40,621 nt of DNA, taken from the NCBI RefSeq assembly GCF_001592305.1, contig NZ_BCWR01000026.1, positions 1-40,621 of the forward strand, in the 5' to 3' direction. The notes below the pieces were generated by a model. That model saw only the letters and a program-made list of their open reading frames with translations, searched no databases and had not been told where the DNA came from. The position numbers and the translations under genes were made by a program. Source of the DNA: Hydrogenophaga taeniospiralis CCUG 15921. GTDB lineage: Bacteria > Pseudomonadota > Gammaproteobacteria > Burkholderiales > Burkholderiaceae_C. Below, piece by piece: positions 22,887 to 33,837 of the stretch (position 1 is the stretch's first letter; each line of letters starts with the position of its first letter).

Positions 22887-23126
22887 ATGATCGTTTGCGT
22901 TTGCCACCGCGTCAGTGACCAGACCATCGCCCACGCGGCGCGATCGGGCATGGCGTTTGACGACATCCAGCTCGAACTGGGTGTGGCCACGCAGTGCGGC
23001 AAATGTGAAAGCTGCGCACGCTCGGTCTGGTCCCAGTGCCGCCCCGGCCACCCGGCCGCCCACCTCCAGATGAACGAGTCCCGCCAGCAGGCCAGCGCCG
23101 TGGCGGCACAGCTCCTGCCGGCCTGA
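22887..23126 (+). CDS. bfd: Bacterioferritin-associated ferredoxin
   Basis: A 79-residue [2Fe-2S] protein that docks on bacterioferritin and donates electrons to release stored iron. Cluster ligands are the CVC pair at 4 and 6 (MIVCVCHRV) and the CGKC pair in TQCGKCESC around 37-40, the family spacing. The C-terminal tail (MNESRQQASAVAAQLL) is longer than in E. coli. It lies behind a Fur-like box of its own and 151 bases after bfr. The preserved bfr-bfd pair supports a complete storage/release unit. Confidence 0.94.
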   Translation: MIVCVCHRVSDQTIAHAARSGMAFDDIQLELGVATQCGKCESCARSVWSQCRPGHPAAHLQMNESRQQASAVAAQLLPA

Positions 23127-23421
23127 GAGGTCGGCACCTTCCGCTCAGCCCCCCTGAGCAGCGCGGGTTCCACAGCGCCTCACCCCCCGCTTTTTCAGCC
23201 TTCCGGTACGCCGCTGACCGGGCAACGCCCCGGCCAGTGGCGTTCGCGCGCGTCCCACAAAGACCCGCCGAAAAGACCACCCCACCCCGATTCCGGCCGA
23301 AAATGTCACGGCAGCCGCGACCCTTACGCACAATTACGGACTGGGGTTTTCCCGCACTCGGATTTAGAATGCGCAATTCGCTTCCACATTGCAAGATAAC
23401 AACCCGCCAGGAGACAAATCC
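23127..23421. other. Intergenic leader of the malic enzyme gene
   Basis: 295 bases without a supported gene. GC falls toward the right end, where TAGAAT (23365-23370) could be a -10 element for maeB; I see no good -35. AGGAG at 23409-23413 is the maeB ribosome-binding site. Confidence 0.4.
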
Positions 23422-25749
<2,328 letters not shown>

Positions 25750-25958
25750 TGCTTGAGAGAAAAGCAAGCACTAACTTTTCAACACATTTTTGGCCTGGAC
25801 TCTTGCCTGTTTATTCAGCAATCGCTTGCATTTCCAGGCCGCCTGAGGCACACTAACGTCCTTGATTCACAGGGTTAACCCGCCCCTCAGCACTTGGCAA
25901 AGCAGCCTGTTTGCCCGGTGCCGGAGGCGGGTTGATTGCATCAGGAGCAGGGAAATTC

Positions 25959-26387
25959 ATGGATCTGAAACAGATCCGGACAGGTCGATGGGGCGCCGGC
26001 CGCCTGGGATCGGTGGTGCTGGCAGGGGTTTTGGCGGCGGTGGCAGGCACCTTTGTGGTGCAAGCTCGAACACCCCAGGACCTGCCAGGTTCGGTGGTCG
26101 CTTCCGTGGCCTACGCCGGTCTGCCGGTACAGGGCCGGGAGGTGATGGCGCAGATACAGCGAGGCGGCCCTTTCCGCTACGAGAAGGACGGCACCGTGTT
26201 CGGCAACCGCGAACGGTTGTTGCCAGGACAGCAGCGTGGCTATTACCGTGAGTACACCGTGCCCACCCCCGGTCTGAGCCACAGAGGCGCCCGGCGGATC
26301 GTGTGCGGTGGACAGCGGCCCAGGGCGCCTGATGCGTGTTATTACACCGAGGATCACTACAGCAGCTTCAGGCTGATCGTGCGGTGA
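25959..26387 (+). CDS. Secreted guanyl-specific ribonuclease (RNase Sa/barnase superfamily)
   Basis: A 142-residue N1/T1/barnase-superfamily RNase. An N-terminal basic region and hydrophobic segment (residues about 17-35, ending VVQA) look like a signal peptide or anchor. The mature domain matches microbial RNases: AYAGLPVQG near its start, then YEKDGTVFGNRERLLP, the catalytic E98 (YREYTVPTPG), R112/R113 (RGARRIV) and H133 (YTEDHYSSF). All catalytic residues of RNase Sa are conserved. C116 and C127 could form a disulfide. ATG 25959 follows AGGAG. The barstar gene starts 15 bases after the stop, forming a toxin/inhibitor pair. Use in nutrient scavenging or competition is not resolved. Confidence 0.92.
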   Translation: MDLKQIRTGRWGAGRLGSVVLAGVLAAVAGTFVVQARTPQDLPGSVVASVAYAGLPVQGREVMAQIQRGGPFRYEKDGTVFGNRERLLPGQQRGYYREYTVPTPGLSHRGARRIVCGGQRPRAPDACYYTEDHYSSFRLIVR

Positions 26388-26402
26388 ACCAGTGGTGGTG
26401 AG

Positions 26403-26984
26403 ATGGGATTTTCAACTTTGACCATAGAAAGAGACGCGGAGATGGACACGCCACTTCGTAACGTACGACCCAATATCGTTCAGTCGATTCGCGCCTATGG
26501 CGTGAAAGACCTGCAGGCCGCGGCCGAGCATTTGGGGCACCACTTCCTGTACGCCAACCTGGCCAAGGCCCAGAGCAAGCAGGACGTGCTGGAATTGATC
26601 GCGGCGCAGTACACCCTGCCCTCGCACTTCGGCAAGAACTTCGACGCGCTCTACGACTGCATGACCGACATGGTCCACAAGTCCGGACCGCAGACGGGTT
26701 TCATCGTGGTGCTGGAACACATCCCGGCGCACGCGAAGTTCGACAAGGAAGCGCGCGAGCAACTGCTGGACATCTTCCGCGATGCAGCCGACTACTGGAG
26801 CGATCGCAAGATCCCGTTCCGTTGCTTCTACTCGTTCTCGGTGGCCCGTACCCCGAAGGGCGAAGAGCCGATCGAAGTGGAAAGCGATGAGCCCATGCCC
26901 ACCGACAAGCTGTTGGACGTGAGCCCGATGGCGCTGCGCATGAGCAGCCCGTTCAACGCAGGGTACTGGTTGGCCGCGGCTTGA
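26403..26984 (+). CDS. Barstar-family inhibitor of the adjacent RNase, extended form
   Basis: A 193-residue barstar-family protein (181 if the second ATG at 26442 is used). The core (about 30-130) holds FLYANLAKAQSKQDVLELIA and the diagnostic LPSHFGKNFDALYDCMTDM. The C-terminal 60 residues (RTPKGEEPIEVESDEPMPTD onward) are an acidic extension absent from classical 89-residue barstars. Its expected role is to neutralise the RNase in the cytoplasm before export. Neither start has an ideal ribosome-binding site; tight spacing to the RNase gene implies cotranscription. Repeat copy 4 and a strong terminator follow. Confidence 0.9.
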   Translation: MGFSTLTIERDAEMDTPLRNVRPNIVQSIRAYGVKDLQAAAEHLGHHFLYANLAKAQSKQDVLELIAAQYTLPSHFGKNFDALYDCMTDMVHKSGPQTGFIVVLEHIPAHAKFDKEAREQLLDIFRDAADYWSDRKIPFRCFYSFSVARTPKGEEPIEVESDEPMPTDKLLDVSPMALRMSSPFNAGYWLAAA

Positions 26985-26991
26985 TCTGGCC

Positions 26992-27067
26992 CACCCCCGC
27001 GTCGCCTTCGGCGTGTCCCCCTCAAGGGGGCGGCACTGGCGGCCCGGCAAAGCCGGTTCCGCGGTGC
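26992..27067 (+). repeat. Dispersed palindromic repeat, copy 4
   Basis: GTCGCCTTCGGCG, a CCCCCTCAAGGGGG hairpin, and the core GGCCCGGCAAAGCCGGTTCC, identical over these 20 bases to copy 3. It lies between the barstar stop and the bidirectional terminator. Confidence 0.78.
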
Positions 27068-27074
27068 CCTTGAA

Positions 27075-27108
27075 TGAAAAAGCCGCTGCATCCGCAGCGG
27101 CTTTTTCA
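27075..27108. terminator. Bidirectional intrinsic terminator between barstar and rsmA
   Basis: AAAAAGCCGCTGC and GCAGCGGCTTTTT pair perfectly around ATCC, and outer bases TGA/TCA extend the stem. A-run on one side and T-run on the other allow termination of both the plus-strand barstar transcript and the minus-strand lptD-surA-rsmA operon. Confidence 0.93.
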
Positions 27109-27122
27109 TGCGTGTGTGTTTT

Positions 27123-27899
27123 TTACTGCACAGCCTGGGCCAGCGCCACGTACTCGGCCACCGGCACTTCTTCGGCGCGGCGTTGCAGGTCGAACTGGCC
27201 GGCGAAGTTGCGGGCTTCCAGCCATTTGCCAAGCGTGTTGCGCAGGATCTTGCGGCGCTGGCTGAAGGCGGTCTGCACCAGGTCACCATAGAGCTTGAGG
27301 TCGATGGCGGGCGGCTCGGCCAGCGGGACCATACGCACGATGGCGCTGTCCACGCGCGGCGGCGGATCGAAGCTCTCGGGCGGCACGAACAGCACGTTGT
27401 CCATCGTGTACCGCCACTGCAGCATCACTGACAGGCGGCTGTAGTCGGAGGTGGCCGGTCGCGCCACCATGCGGTCGATCACTTCCTTCTGCAGCATGAA
27501 GTGCTGGTCCTGCACCACGCCGACATGATCCAGCAGATGGAACAGGATGGGTGTGGAGATGTTGTAGGGCAGGTTGCCGACCACCCGGAGCCGACGCCCT
27601 GCGCTCGGGGCCCCGGCCGTCGCATGCGACAGCGCCGTGAAGTCCACCTTCAGCACGTCCGACTCGATCACGTCGAGCTGACCATGACCGCGCAGGCGTG
27701 CGGCCAGGTCGCGGTCGAGTTCGATCACGGTCAGGCGGCCCAGGCGCTCCACCAGCGGCTGCGTCAGCGCCGCCAGCCCCGGTCCGATCTCGACCATGGC
27801 ATCGCCCGGCTGGGGTGCGATGGCCTCGACGATGGCTTCGATGATCGCGCGGTCGGTCAGGAAATGCTGGCCAAAGCGCTTGCGAGCGATGTGTTTCAT
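27123..27899 (-). CDS. rsmA: 16S rRNA dimethyladenosine transferase (A1518/A1519)
   Basis: A 258-residue KsgA/RsmA methyltransferase that dimethylates two adjacent adenosines in the 3' helix of 16S rRNA late in 30S assembly. It begins with RKRFGQHFLTD; SAM motif I is VEIGPGLAALT, the acidic loop is IELDRD, and the catalytic NLPYNIS follows, with RMVPLAEP and a C-terminal helical domain (FSQRRKILRNTLGKWL). ATG 27899 gives the canonical MKHIARKRFGQHF start. It is the last gene of the lptD-surA-rsmA operon, 31 bases after surA and just before the bidirectional terminator. Confidence 0.96.
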   Translation of the reverse strand: MKHIARKRFGQHFLTDRAIIEAIVEAIAPQPGDAMVEIGPGLAALTQPLVERLGRLTVIELDRDLAARLRGHGQLDVIESDVLKVDFTALSHATAGAPSAGRRLRVVGNLPYNISTPILFHLLDHVGVVQDQHFMLQKEVIDRMVARPATSDYSRLSVMLQWRYTMDNVLFVPPESFDPPPRVDSAIVRMVPLAEPPAIDLKLYGDLVQTAFSQRRKILRNTLGKWLEARNFAGQFDLQRRAEEVPVAEYVALAQAVQ

Positions 27900-27930
27900 G
27901 CCCCGGGCCCGGCCGTCGCGGCAGCCCGGC

Positions 27931-29328
27931 TCAAAGCCGGGGCGCTTCGCGGTACTCGACGAAGGCCCGCCCGCGCAGGTCCTGGATCCAGTTGCGCAAG
28001 GCATCGCCCGCCTTCTTCTCGCGCACGAGGCCGCGCGCCATCTCACGCTGATCGCGCTGGCTCAAGGCGGCTTCGCGGCGTTCTTCCACGCGGATCAGGT
28101 GCACGCCGAACCGCGACACCAGCGGCTGCGACATCTCTCCCGGGCGCAGGCCGTTCATGGCCTGCTCGAACTCGGGCACGAACTGGCCCGGACTCACCCA
28201 GCCGAGGTCACCACCGGAGCGCGCCGAGCCGTCCTGGCTGTGCTCCTTCGCCAGCTCCTCGAAGCTGGCCTTGCCGCTGGCAATCTGCTCGCGGTACTGG
28301 TTGAGCCGCGCCACCGCATCGGCTTGGCTGAGCTGGGCGCTGGGGCGCAACAGAATGTGGCGCGAGCGCGTCTGGATCAGGCTCGCATCGGGCAGACCGC
28401 CCTGGCGCTTGTCCAGCACCTTGAGCACATGAAAACCGGCGGCGCTGCGCAAGGGGCCCGCGATGCCACCCGCGGGCAGTGCGCGCGTGGCGTCGACAAA
28501 CAGCGAGGGCAGGCGGTCGGCCGTGCGCCAACCGAATTCCCCGCCATTGACGCGCTCGGCTGCGCCGGAAAACTCACGCGCCAGGGCCGCGAAATCACCG
28601 CCAGCGCGGGCACGGTCGGCCACCATCTGCGCGCGCGCCTGCAACTCGGCCACCCGGGCGGGGCTGGCGTCCTCCGGGACCAGGATCAACACATGGGCGA
28701 GGCTCAGCTCCAGCTTGCCGAGATCGCCACTGTTCTGTTCGCGCAGGAAATCGTCGATGTCGGCCTCGGTCACCGTCACGCTGGCTTCGACTTCACGCTC
28801 CTGCAGCCGCTGCAACAGGAGCTGGTTGCGCAGCTCGTTGCGAAAGCGGTTGATGTCCATGCCGTCGGCCACCACACGGCGGCGGAACTCTTCCAGGTCC
28901 AGCTGGTTTTGCGCGGCGATGGTCATCTCGGCCTGCGCCAGCGCGGCGTCATCCACACGGATACCAAGTTCGGCGGCCCGCTGCAGTTGAGCGCGTTCGC
29001 TCACGAGCTGCTCCAGCACCTGGCGCGCGAGCGTTTCGCGCGGCGGCAGGGCCACCCCCCGCTGGGTGTATTGCTGCTCCACGCGCAGCAAGCGCTGGCG
29101 CACCTCGTTGTTGGTCACCGGCTCGGAATTGACCAGCGCGACGATGAAGTCCGCCGTCAATGTCACGCCCTGTTGAGCCACCCGCAGGGAAGGCTTGACC
29201 TGGTTAGACAGGCGCAGCGACTGGGCATGAAGAGAGGGCGGCAGCAGTAGCGCCACGCCCAGGGAAACCCCCGCCAGCGCGCGCAATGCCGCCATGGGGG
29301 CTGGATACAAGGTGTCGCGATCGGTCAT
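27931..29328 (-). CDS. surA: Periplasmic chaperone/peptidyl-prolyl isomerase SurA
   Basis: A 465-residue periplasmic chaperone for outer-membrane proteins such as LptD. The signal peptide runs to about residue 36 (LLLPPSLHAQS). The N-terminal chaperone region contains IVALVNSEPVTNNEV. Two parvulin domains follow (about 210-310 and 320-420), marked by LAHVLILVPED with FGWRTADRLPSLF, and SRHILLRPSAQLS with DLGWVSPGQFVPEFE. The start at 29328 is three bases beyond the lptD stop; an in-frame Met at residue 12 (MAALRAL) is possible. The tight lptD-surA order is conserved widely and makes functional sense because LptD is a SurA client. Confidence 0.95.
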   Translation of the reverse strand: MTDRDTLYPAPMAALRALAGVSLGVALLLPPSLHAQSLRLSNQVKPSLRVAQQGVTLTADFIVALVNSEPVTNNEVRQRLLRVEQQYTQRGVALPPRETLARQVLEQLVSERAQLQRAAELGIRVDDAALAQAEMTIAAQNQLDLEEFRRRVVADGMDINRFRNELRNQLLLQRLQEREVEASVTVTEADIDDFLREQNSGDLGKLELSLAHVLILVPEDASPARVAELQARAQMVADRARAGGDFAALAREFSGAAERVNGGEFGWRTADRLPSLFVDATRALPAGGIAGPLRSAAGFHVLKVLDKRQGGLPDASLIQTRSRHILLRPSAQLSQADAVARLNQYREQIASGKASFEELAKEHSQDGSARSGGDLGWVSPGQFVPEFEQAMNGLRPGEMSQPLVSRFGVHLIRVEERREAALSQRDQREMARGLVREKKAGDALRNWIQDLRGRAFVEYREAPRL

Positions 29329-29331
29329 AGA

Positions 29332-31857
29332 TCAGTCATAGTTCTCGAAACGGCTGGGCGGACTGATTTCTTCGCGCAGGTATTGGTACTTCGGCACGTT
29401 CGCCTGCAGGGTCTGCAGGGAACTGGCCCCGACTTTCGAGAAACCGGAGAACTCCAGCTGGAACAGAATACTCTGGTTGGCCTTGGTCGTGGTCTGCTGC
29501 AGGCGCGTGAGCACGACACGACCCAGCCAGCAGCCCGCGTCGTATTCAAACCCCGCGATCAGATCGACGATCTTGCGATCGGGCATGCTGTAGTTCATCC
29601 GGCCCACGCTGTACCACTGACCGGGCCCGAGGGCACGGCCAGGCACCCGCGCTGGAGCGTCACCCCACAGCGCGGACAGCGGCCATTGCCATCCGAGGTC
29701 GATCTGCTCGCTGACGCCGCGCTGAATGCGGTAGGCCGCGCTCAGCACCCGGTACGGACCCGGTGTGTAGCGCCCACCCACAGTGGTGCGGACCGACTCC
29801 CGGCTCTTGGGGTTGTATTGCAGGGTCGAATCGAAGGACCACAAGGGATCCCACTGCACCCGGCCCGACAGCAGGATGTTGCTCAGGCGTTCGGTGACGG
29901 GCTTGCCGCCCGGCAAGGTCACGTTCTGGTCTTCCAGCAGATAGCGCTGGGCCACGCCCAGGCGCACCACCTCGGCCCCGGTATCGGGGTTGATCAGGCG
30001 CGAGCTGACCCCCAGCGTGACCGCACGGGTGTCGCTGATGCGGTCGTTGCCACTGAACACGTTTTCGGTGTACATGGACGCCAGGCTGAAGTCGCGGTTG
30101 GCCGAATCGAAGTTGGGCAGGCCGCTCTGATCGCGAAAGGGTGTCCAGGTGAAGAACGCGCGGGGCTCCAGCGTCTGGACGTATTCGCGCCCCCAGAAGC
30201 TGGAGGGCTTTTCGAACACCAGGCCGCTGTCCAGGCTAGCCGTGGGCACGGCCCGCGAGAGGGTGGTGCTGGCACCGGTTGCGCCATCGAATTGGTACTG
30301 GGTCGTGTGCAGACGGGCCCGCGGCTGCACGAACCAGCCGGGCGCTTCCCAGCGGTGCGTGAGGTCGGTGATGGCCAGCGCGCGATCGCCACCGGCCTTC
30401 ACGGTGCCACTGGCCGCGGCCACCGAGCGCTGGAAGCGGGTGAAGTTGGTCTGCACGGTGAAATCCCAACCATCGGAACCGAGCAGGCTCTGGTTGATCC
30501 GGCTGTAATTCACCCCCACCGCCGGCAAGCGGTCGTAGGGCGGCGTGATGGGCGAACCGGCATTCTGCAGGGTCTGCCATTTGTAGGCGCCCACACTCGC
30601 CGACCAGGGACCGTGTCCCCATCCCAGCACGGCGTCGCTGTGCAACAGGCGACTGGTGGTCAGCTGGATCGTGCTCGAACGCGGGAAGTCGCTCCAGTAG
30701 TTGTCGTCGCTGACCCGGTTGAGGTTCAGGCGCAGGCCGATCGGGCCCCAGGCGCCCAGGGATTCGCCCAGGCGCTGGTTGTGCGCCAACGCGTAGGCCC
30801 ACCGGTCCCGGTCGCGCAGCTTGTCCGAGGGCATGTAGGCGGCGCGCAGCCGGCTGCTGAATGTCGGGGCCAGGTAGCGGGCCTCACCGGCCAGATCGAC
30901 CCCCCGCTTGCTCATGACCGAGGGGTACAGCGTGACGTCGTAGTTCGGTGCCAGGTTCAGGTAGTACGGCACCATGAGTTCGACACCGCTCTGGCTGTCG
31001 AAATTGATCGACGGCGGCAACACGCCCGTCTTGCGCTTGTCCGACGTCGGAAAACTGAAGTAGGGCGCGGCCATGATGGGCACACCCTTGAACTCGAGCA
31101 CGCCGCCGCTGGCATAGCCCACTTCTTCCACGTTGTCGAGTTCGATGCGCGTGGCGCGGACCAGCCAGTCGGGCATCCAGCGCTCGCCCGGCGTCCGCGG
31201 ACAGGTGGAGTAGCGCGCGTTGTGCGCGATGGTGGTGTCCTTGGACACGAAGTCGATCCGGCTCGCGTCGCCCTGCCCCTCGTTGCGCAACAGGGTGAAC
31301 TCGGGCTCGGTGAAATAGCCCTTGTCGGTGTTCACGTTGAGTTGCACGTCGGGCCCGGTGAAACGGTCGCCCTGCCGGTTGATGAGCACATGGCCCGTCC
31401 CGCGCGCGTCGCCGCTGCGCTGGTCGTATTCCAGCCGGTCGGCCTTGATCACGGTGTCGTGCCGCCTCAGCTCGGCCGAGCCTTCGATCACGGTGACGGC
31501 GTCGGTCTGGCTCTCGATCTGGTCGCCCGAGACGAACGTGGGCAACTCGGACCGCACGGCCTCGGGCAGGACTTCACGCAACCGGGTGCCCTGTTTCAGG
31601 CGCAGCGTGGAGCTTTCCGTGGCGGTTGCGGCGTCGGCCTGCGCCAGGACCTGCGCAGGCAGGCAACCGGCACCCAGCGCCAGCAACGCCAGCACCCCGT
31701 GCACGGCCTGCGCCAGCGGCGTGGGAACAGGGCCCGCACCGATCGAAGATCCAATCGTCCGGGGGCGAGACTGAGGGTTTGGAGTTACTGGTTTCAAGGC
31801 GGTTTCAGGCAAAGGCGGCCGACTCTGAAGACCATGCGTGCACATGGCCCTGCGCAT
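29332..31857 (-). CDS. lptD: LPS-assembly protein LptD
   Basis: A protein of about 841 residues: the outer-membrane beta-barrel that, with LptE, inserts lipopolysaccharide into the outer leaflet. An unusually long basic N-terminus precedes the hydrophobic signal segment (VHGVLALLALGAGCLPAQV). The N-terminal jellyroll domain (about 90-240; SGDQIESQTDAVTVIEG, YDQRSGDARGTGHVLI) is followed by the barrel, ending with QLEFSGFSKVG and SRFENYD. I see one Cys in the jellyroll region (RYSTCPRTP) and one at the C-terminus (YDAGCWLG), so a single interdomain disulfide rather than E. coli's two. ATG 31857 is preferred over GTG 31872, and ATG 31845 is also possible. First gene of the operon. Confidence 0.94.
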   Translation of the reverse strand: MRRAMCTHGLQSRPPLPETALKPVTPNPQSRPRTIGSSIGAGPVPTPLAQAVHGVLALLALGAGCLPAQVLAQADAATATESSTLRLKQGTRLREVLPEAVRSELPTFVSGDQIESQTDAVTVIEGSAELRRHDTVIKADRLEYDQRSGDARGTGHVLINRQGDRFTGPDVQLNVNTDKGYFTEPEFTLLRNEGQGDASRIDFVSKDTTIAHNARYSTCPRTPGERWMPDWLVRATRIELDNVEEVGYASGGVLEFKGVPIMAAPYFSFPTSDKRKTGVLPPSINFDSQSGVELMVPYYLNLAPNYDVTLYPSVMSKRGVDLAGEARYLAPTFSSRLRAAYMPSDKLRDRDRWAYALAHNQRLGESLGAWGPIGLRLNLNRVSDDNYWSDFPRSSTIQLTTSRLLHSDAVLGWGHGPWSASVGAYKWQTLQNAGSPITPPYDRLPAVGVNYSRINQSLLGSDGWDFTVQTNFTRFQRSVAAASGTVKAGGDRALAITDLTHRWEAPGWFVQPRARLHTTQYQFDGATGASTTLSRAVPTASLDSGLVFEKPSSFWGREYVQTLEPRAFFTWTPFRDQSGLPNFDSANRDFSLASMYTENVFSGNDRISDTRAVTLGVSSRLINPDTGAEVVRLGVAQRYLLEDQNVTLPGGKPVTERLSNILLSGRVQWDPLWSFDSTLQYNPKSRESVRTTVGGRYTPGPYRVLSAAYRIQRGVSEQIDLGWQWPLSALWGDAPARVPGRALGPGQWYSVGRMNYSMPDRKIVDLIAGFEYDAGCWLGRVVLTRLQQTTTKANQSILFQLEFSGFSKVGASSLQTLQANVPKYQYLREEISPPSRFENYD

Positions 31858-31991
31858 GGTATCAGGCGGCACCGGCTGCGCGCAGCGCTTGTTGGTGCCA
31901 CCCGGCGGTGGATTTGTAGAATCAGCGGCGATTATCCTATGCCCACCCCCTGGGTAAACCCGGCGCCAGCGCCCCGAACCTGCCCACCCCC
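31858..31991. promoter_or_regulatory. Divergent lptD / amgK promoter region
   Basis: About 130 bases with a short AT-richer patch (GATTTGTAGAATC and CGATTATCC around 31911-31937). TAGAAT at 31917 could be a -10 for amgK with TTGGTG at 31892 as a poor -35 (19-base spacing). No operator recognised. Confidence 0.35.
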
Positions 31992-33092
31992 ATGACCCCG
32001 AAACCCGACGCCGTGCTGTGGGCCGACCCCCAGCGCGAGACCGCTTTCCACGCCTGGCTGCAAACCCTGGTGAGCGCGCAGGGCCTGCGGCCCGACAGCC
32101 TGCGTCCAGCCTCGGCCGACGCGAGTTTCCGCCGCTACCTGCGCATCGACACCGAGGCGGGCGACAGCCGCATCGTCATGGACGCGCCGCCCGAGCGCGA
32201 GAACTGCCGCCCCTTCGTGCAGGTCGCGCAGCTCATGCACGAGGCCGGCCTGCTGGTGCCCGACATCCTGGCCTGGGACGAGGCCCAGGGCTTCATGCTG
32301 CTGTCCGATCTGGGGCAGCAGACCATGATGGAACAGATCGAGCCGCAGAACCCCGCCGCCAACCACGCGCGCTACCTGCAGGCGCTCGACACCTTGCTGG
32401 CCTGGCAGCTTGCCTCGCGCCCCGGCGTGCTGCCGCCCTACGACGACGCGCTGCTCAGGCGCGAACTGCAGCTGTTCCCCGACTGGTACCTCCAGCAACA
32501 CAAAGGCATCACGCCCGAGGGCGCGATGGTGCAAACGCTGCAAAAGACCTTCGACAGCATCGTCGCGCACAACCTGGCAGCCCCCCAGGTCTATGTGCAC
32601 CGCGACTTCATGCCGCGCAATCTGATGATCCCCGGCCCGGCGGCGAAACCCGGGCGCACGCCCCAGCAGCAACTCGGCGTGCTCGACTTCCAGGACGCGG
32701 TGTACGGCCCCGTCACCTACGACATCGCCAGCCTGATGCGCGACGCCTTCCTGAGCTGGGAAGAAGACTTCGTGATCGACATCACCGTGCGCTACTGGGA
32801 AAAAGCCCGCAAGGCCGGCCTGCTCGATTTTGAAGACTGGCACAGCGACTTCGGCGCCTTCTACCGGGCGGTGGAGTGGATGGGCCTGCAGCGCCACCTG
32901 AAGGTGGCCGGCATCTTCGCGCGCCTGACCTTGCGCGACGGCAAACCCAAATACCTGGCCGACGCGCCGCGCTTCATCGGCTACATCCGTGCCACCGCGC
33001 ACCGCTACCGCGAGCTGGGGCCGTTCCTGAGACTGATCGACGAAGTCGAAGGCCTGCAGGCCGCCTCGGGCTACGCTTTCGGGCGGGTCTGA
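31992..33092 (+). CDS. amgK: N-acetylmuramate/N-acetylglucosamine kinase (AmgK-like phosphotransferase)
   Basis: A 366-residue aminoglycoside-phosphotransferase-fold kinase. AmgK phosphorylates MurNAc/GlcNAc at C1 in the peptidoglycan recycling route that bypasses de novo synthesis. Visible features are the nucleotide-loop region (SADASFRRYLRI, 41-52), the Brenner motif HRDFMPRN (203-210, catalytic D205) and the metal-binding LDFQDAVYGP (231-240). Its position divergent from lptD matches amgK in Pseudomonas and many betaproteobacteria. However, the expected partner murU is not the next gene; rsmE follows instead, 16 bases later. Fold is certain; substrate is inferred by synteny. Confidence 0.85.
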   Translation: MTPKPDAVLWADPQRETAFHAWLQTLVSAQGLRPDSLRPASADASFRRYLRIDTEAGDSRIVMDAPPERENCRPFVQVAQLMHEAGLLVPDILAWDEAQGFMLLSDLGQQTMMEQIEPQNPAANHARYLQALDTLLAWQLASRPGVLPPYDDALLRRELQLFPDWYLQQHKGITPEGAMVQTLQKTFDSIVAHNLAAPQVYVHRDFMPRNLMIPGPAAKPGRTPQQQLGVLDFQDAVYGPVTYDIASLMRDAFLSWEEDFVIDITVRYWEKARKAGLLDFEDWHSDFGAFYRAVEWMGLQRHLKVAGIFARLTLRDGKPKYLADAPRFIGYIRATAHRYRELGPFLRLIDEVEGLQAASGYAFGRV

Positions 33093-33108
33093 ACAGCCCG
33101 CTGCCGCA

Positions 33109-33837
33109 ATGCCACGCTTTCACTGCCCCTTGCCGCTGCGCCCCGGCGCCGAGCTGGAGCTGCCCGCCACCGCCGCGCGCCATGTGCAGGTGCTGCGCCT
33201 GCAGCCGGGCGGCGAGATCACCCTGTTCAACGGCGAGGGCGGTGAGTTCAGCGCGACCATCACCCGCATGGGCCGCAGCGACGTGACCGTGCGCATCGAC
33301 GGCCAGCAGGCCACCGAACGCGAACCCGCGCGGCAGGTGCACCTGGCGCTGGGCATGCCCGCCAACGACCGCATGGACTGGCTGGTGGAAAAAGCCGCCG
33401 AGCTGGGCGTGCGCAGCGTGCAGCCCCTGCACACCGCGCACAGCGTGTTGCGCCTGGCCGGCGAGCGCGCGACCAAGAAACAGGCGCACTGGCAGTCGGT
33501 GGCCATCGCCGCCTGCGAACAGTGCGGCGGCAACCGGGTGCCCGCCGTGATGCCGGTGACCGATCTGGCGGCCTGGCTGCCGGCGTCGGCCGGCGTGGCC
33601 GCGCTGCGCTGCGTGCTCTCGCTCGCGCCCGGCTCCCGCCCCCTGACCGAGGTGCTGGGCGATGCCCCCGCCGACGCCGGGGTGCTTTTCCTCAGCGGCC
33701 CCGAAGGCGGCCTGTCAGCCAGCGAAGACGCGCAGGCGCGCGCGGCCGGTTTCGTGCCGGTCACCCTCGGGCCCCGCGTGCTGCGCGCCGAAACCGCGGC
33801 GCTGGCGGCGCTGGTGCAAGCGCTCAGCGCCGGCTGA
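33109..33837 (+). CDS. rsmE: 16S rRNA m3U1498 methyltransferase
   Basis: A 242-residue SPOUT-class methyltransferase that methylates N3 of U1498 in 16S rRNA. The N-terminal PUA-like domain (about 1-70) contains RHVQVLRLQPG. The SPOUT domain has GMPANDRMDWLVEKAAELGV, ACEQCGGNRVP, the knot loop LFLSGPEGGLSASE and VTLGPRVLRAETAALAAL at the end. ATG 33109 gives the usual MPRFHC start. Its 3' end overlaps the convergent esterase gene by 14 bases. Confidence 0.95.
   Translation: MPRFHCPLPLRPGAELELPATAARHVQVLRLQPGGEITLFNGEGGEFSATITRMGRSDVTVRIDGQQATEREPARQVHLALGMPANDRMDWLVEKAAELGVRSVQPLHTAHSVLRLAGERATKKQAHWQSVAIAACEQCGGNRVPAVMPVTDLAAWLPASAGVAALRCVLSLAPGSRPLTEVLGDAPADAGVLFLSGPEGGLSASEDAQARAAGFVPVTLGPRVLRAETAALAALVQALSAG

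Noticed and set aside
29383..31995. An 870-codon plus-strand open frame antisense to lptD
   Set aside because: lptD is unmistakable on the other strand; the antisense frame is low-complexity and has no start context.
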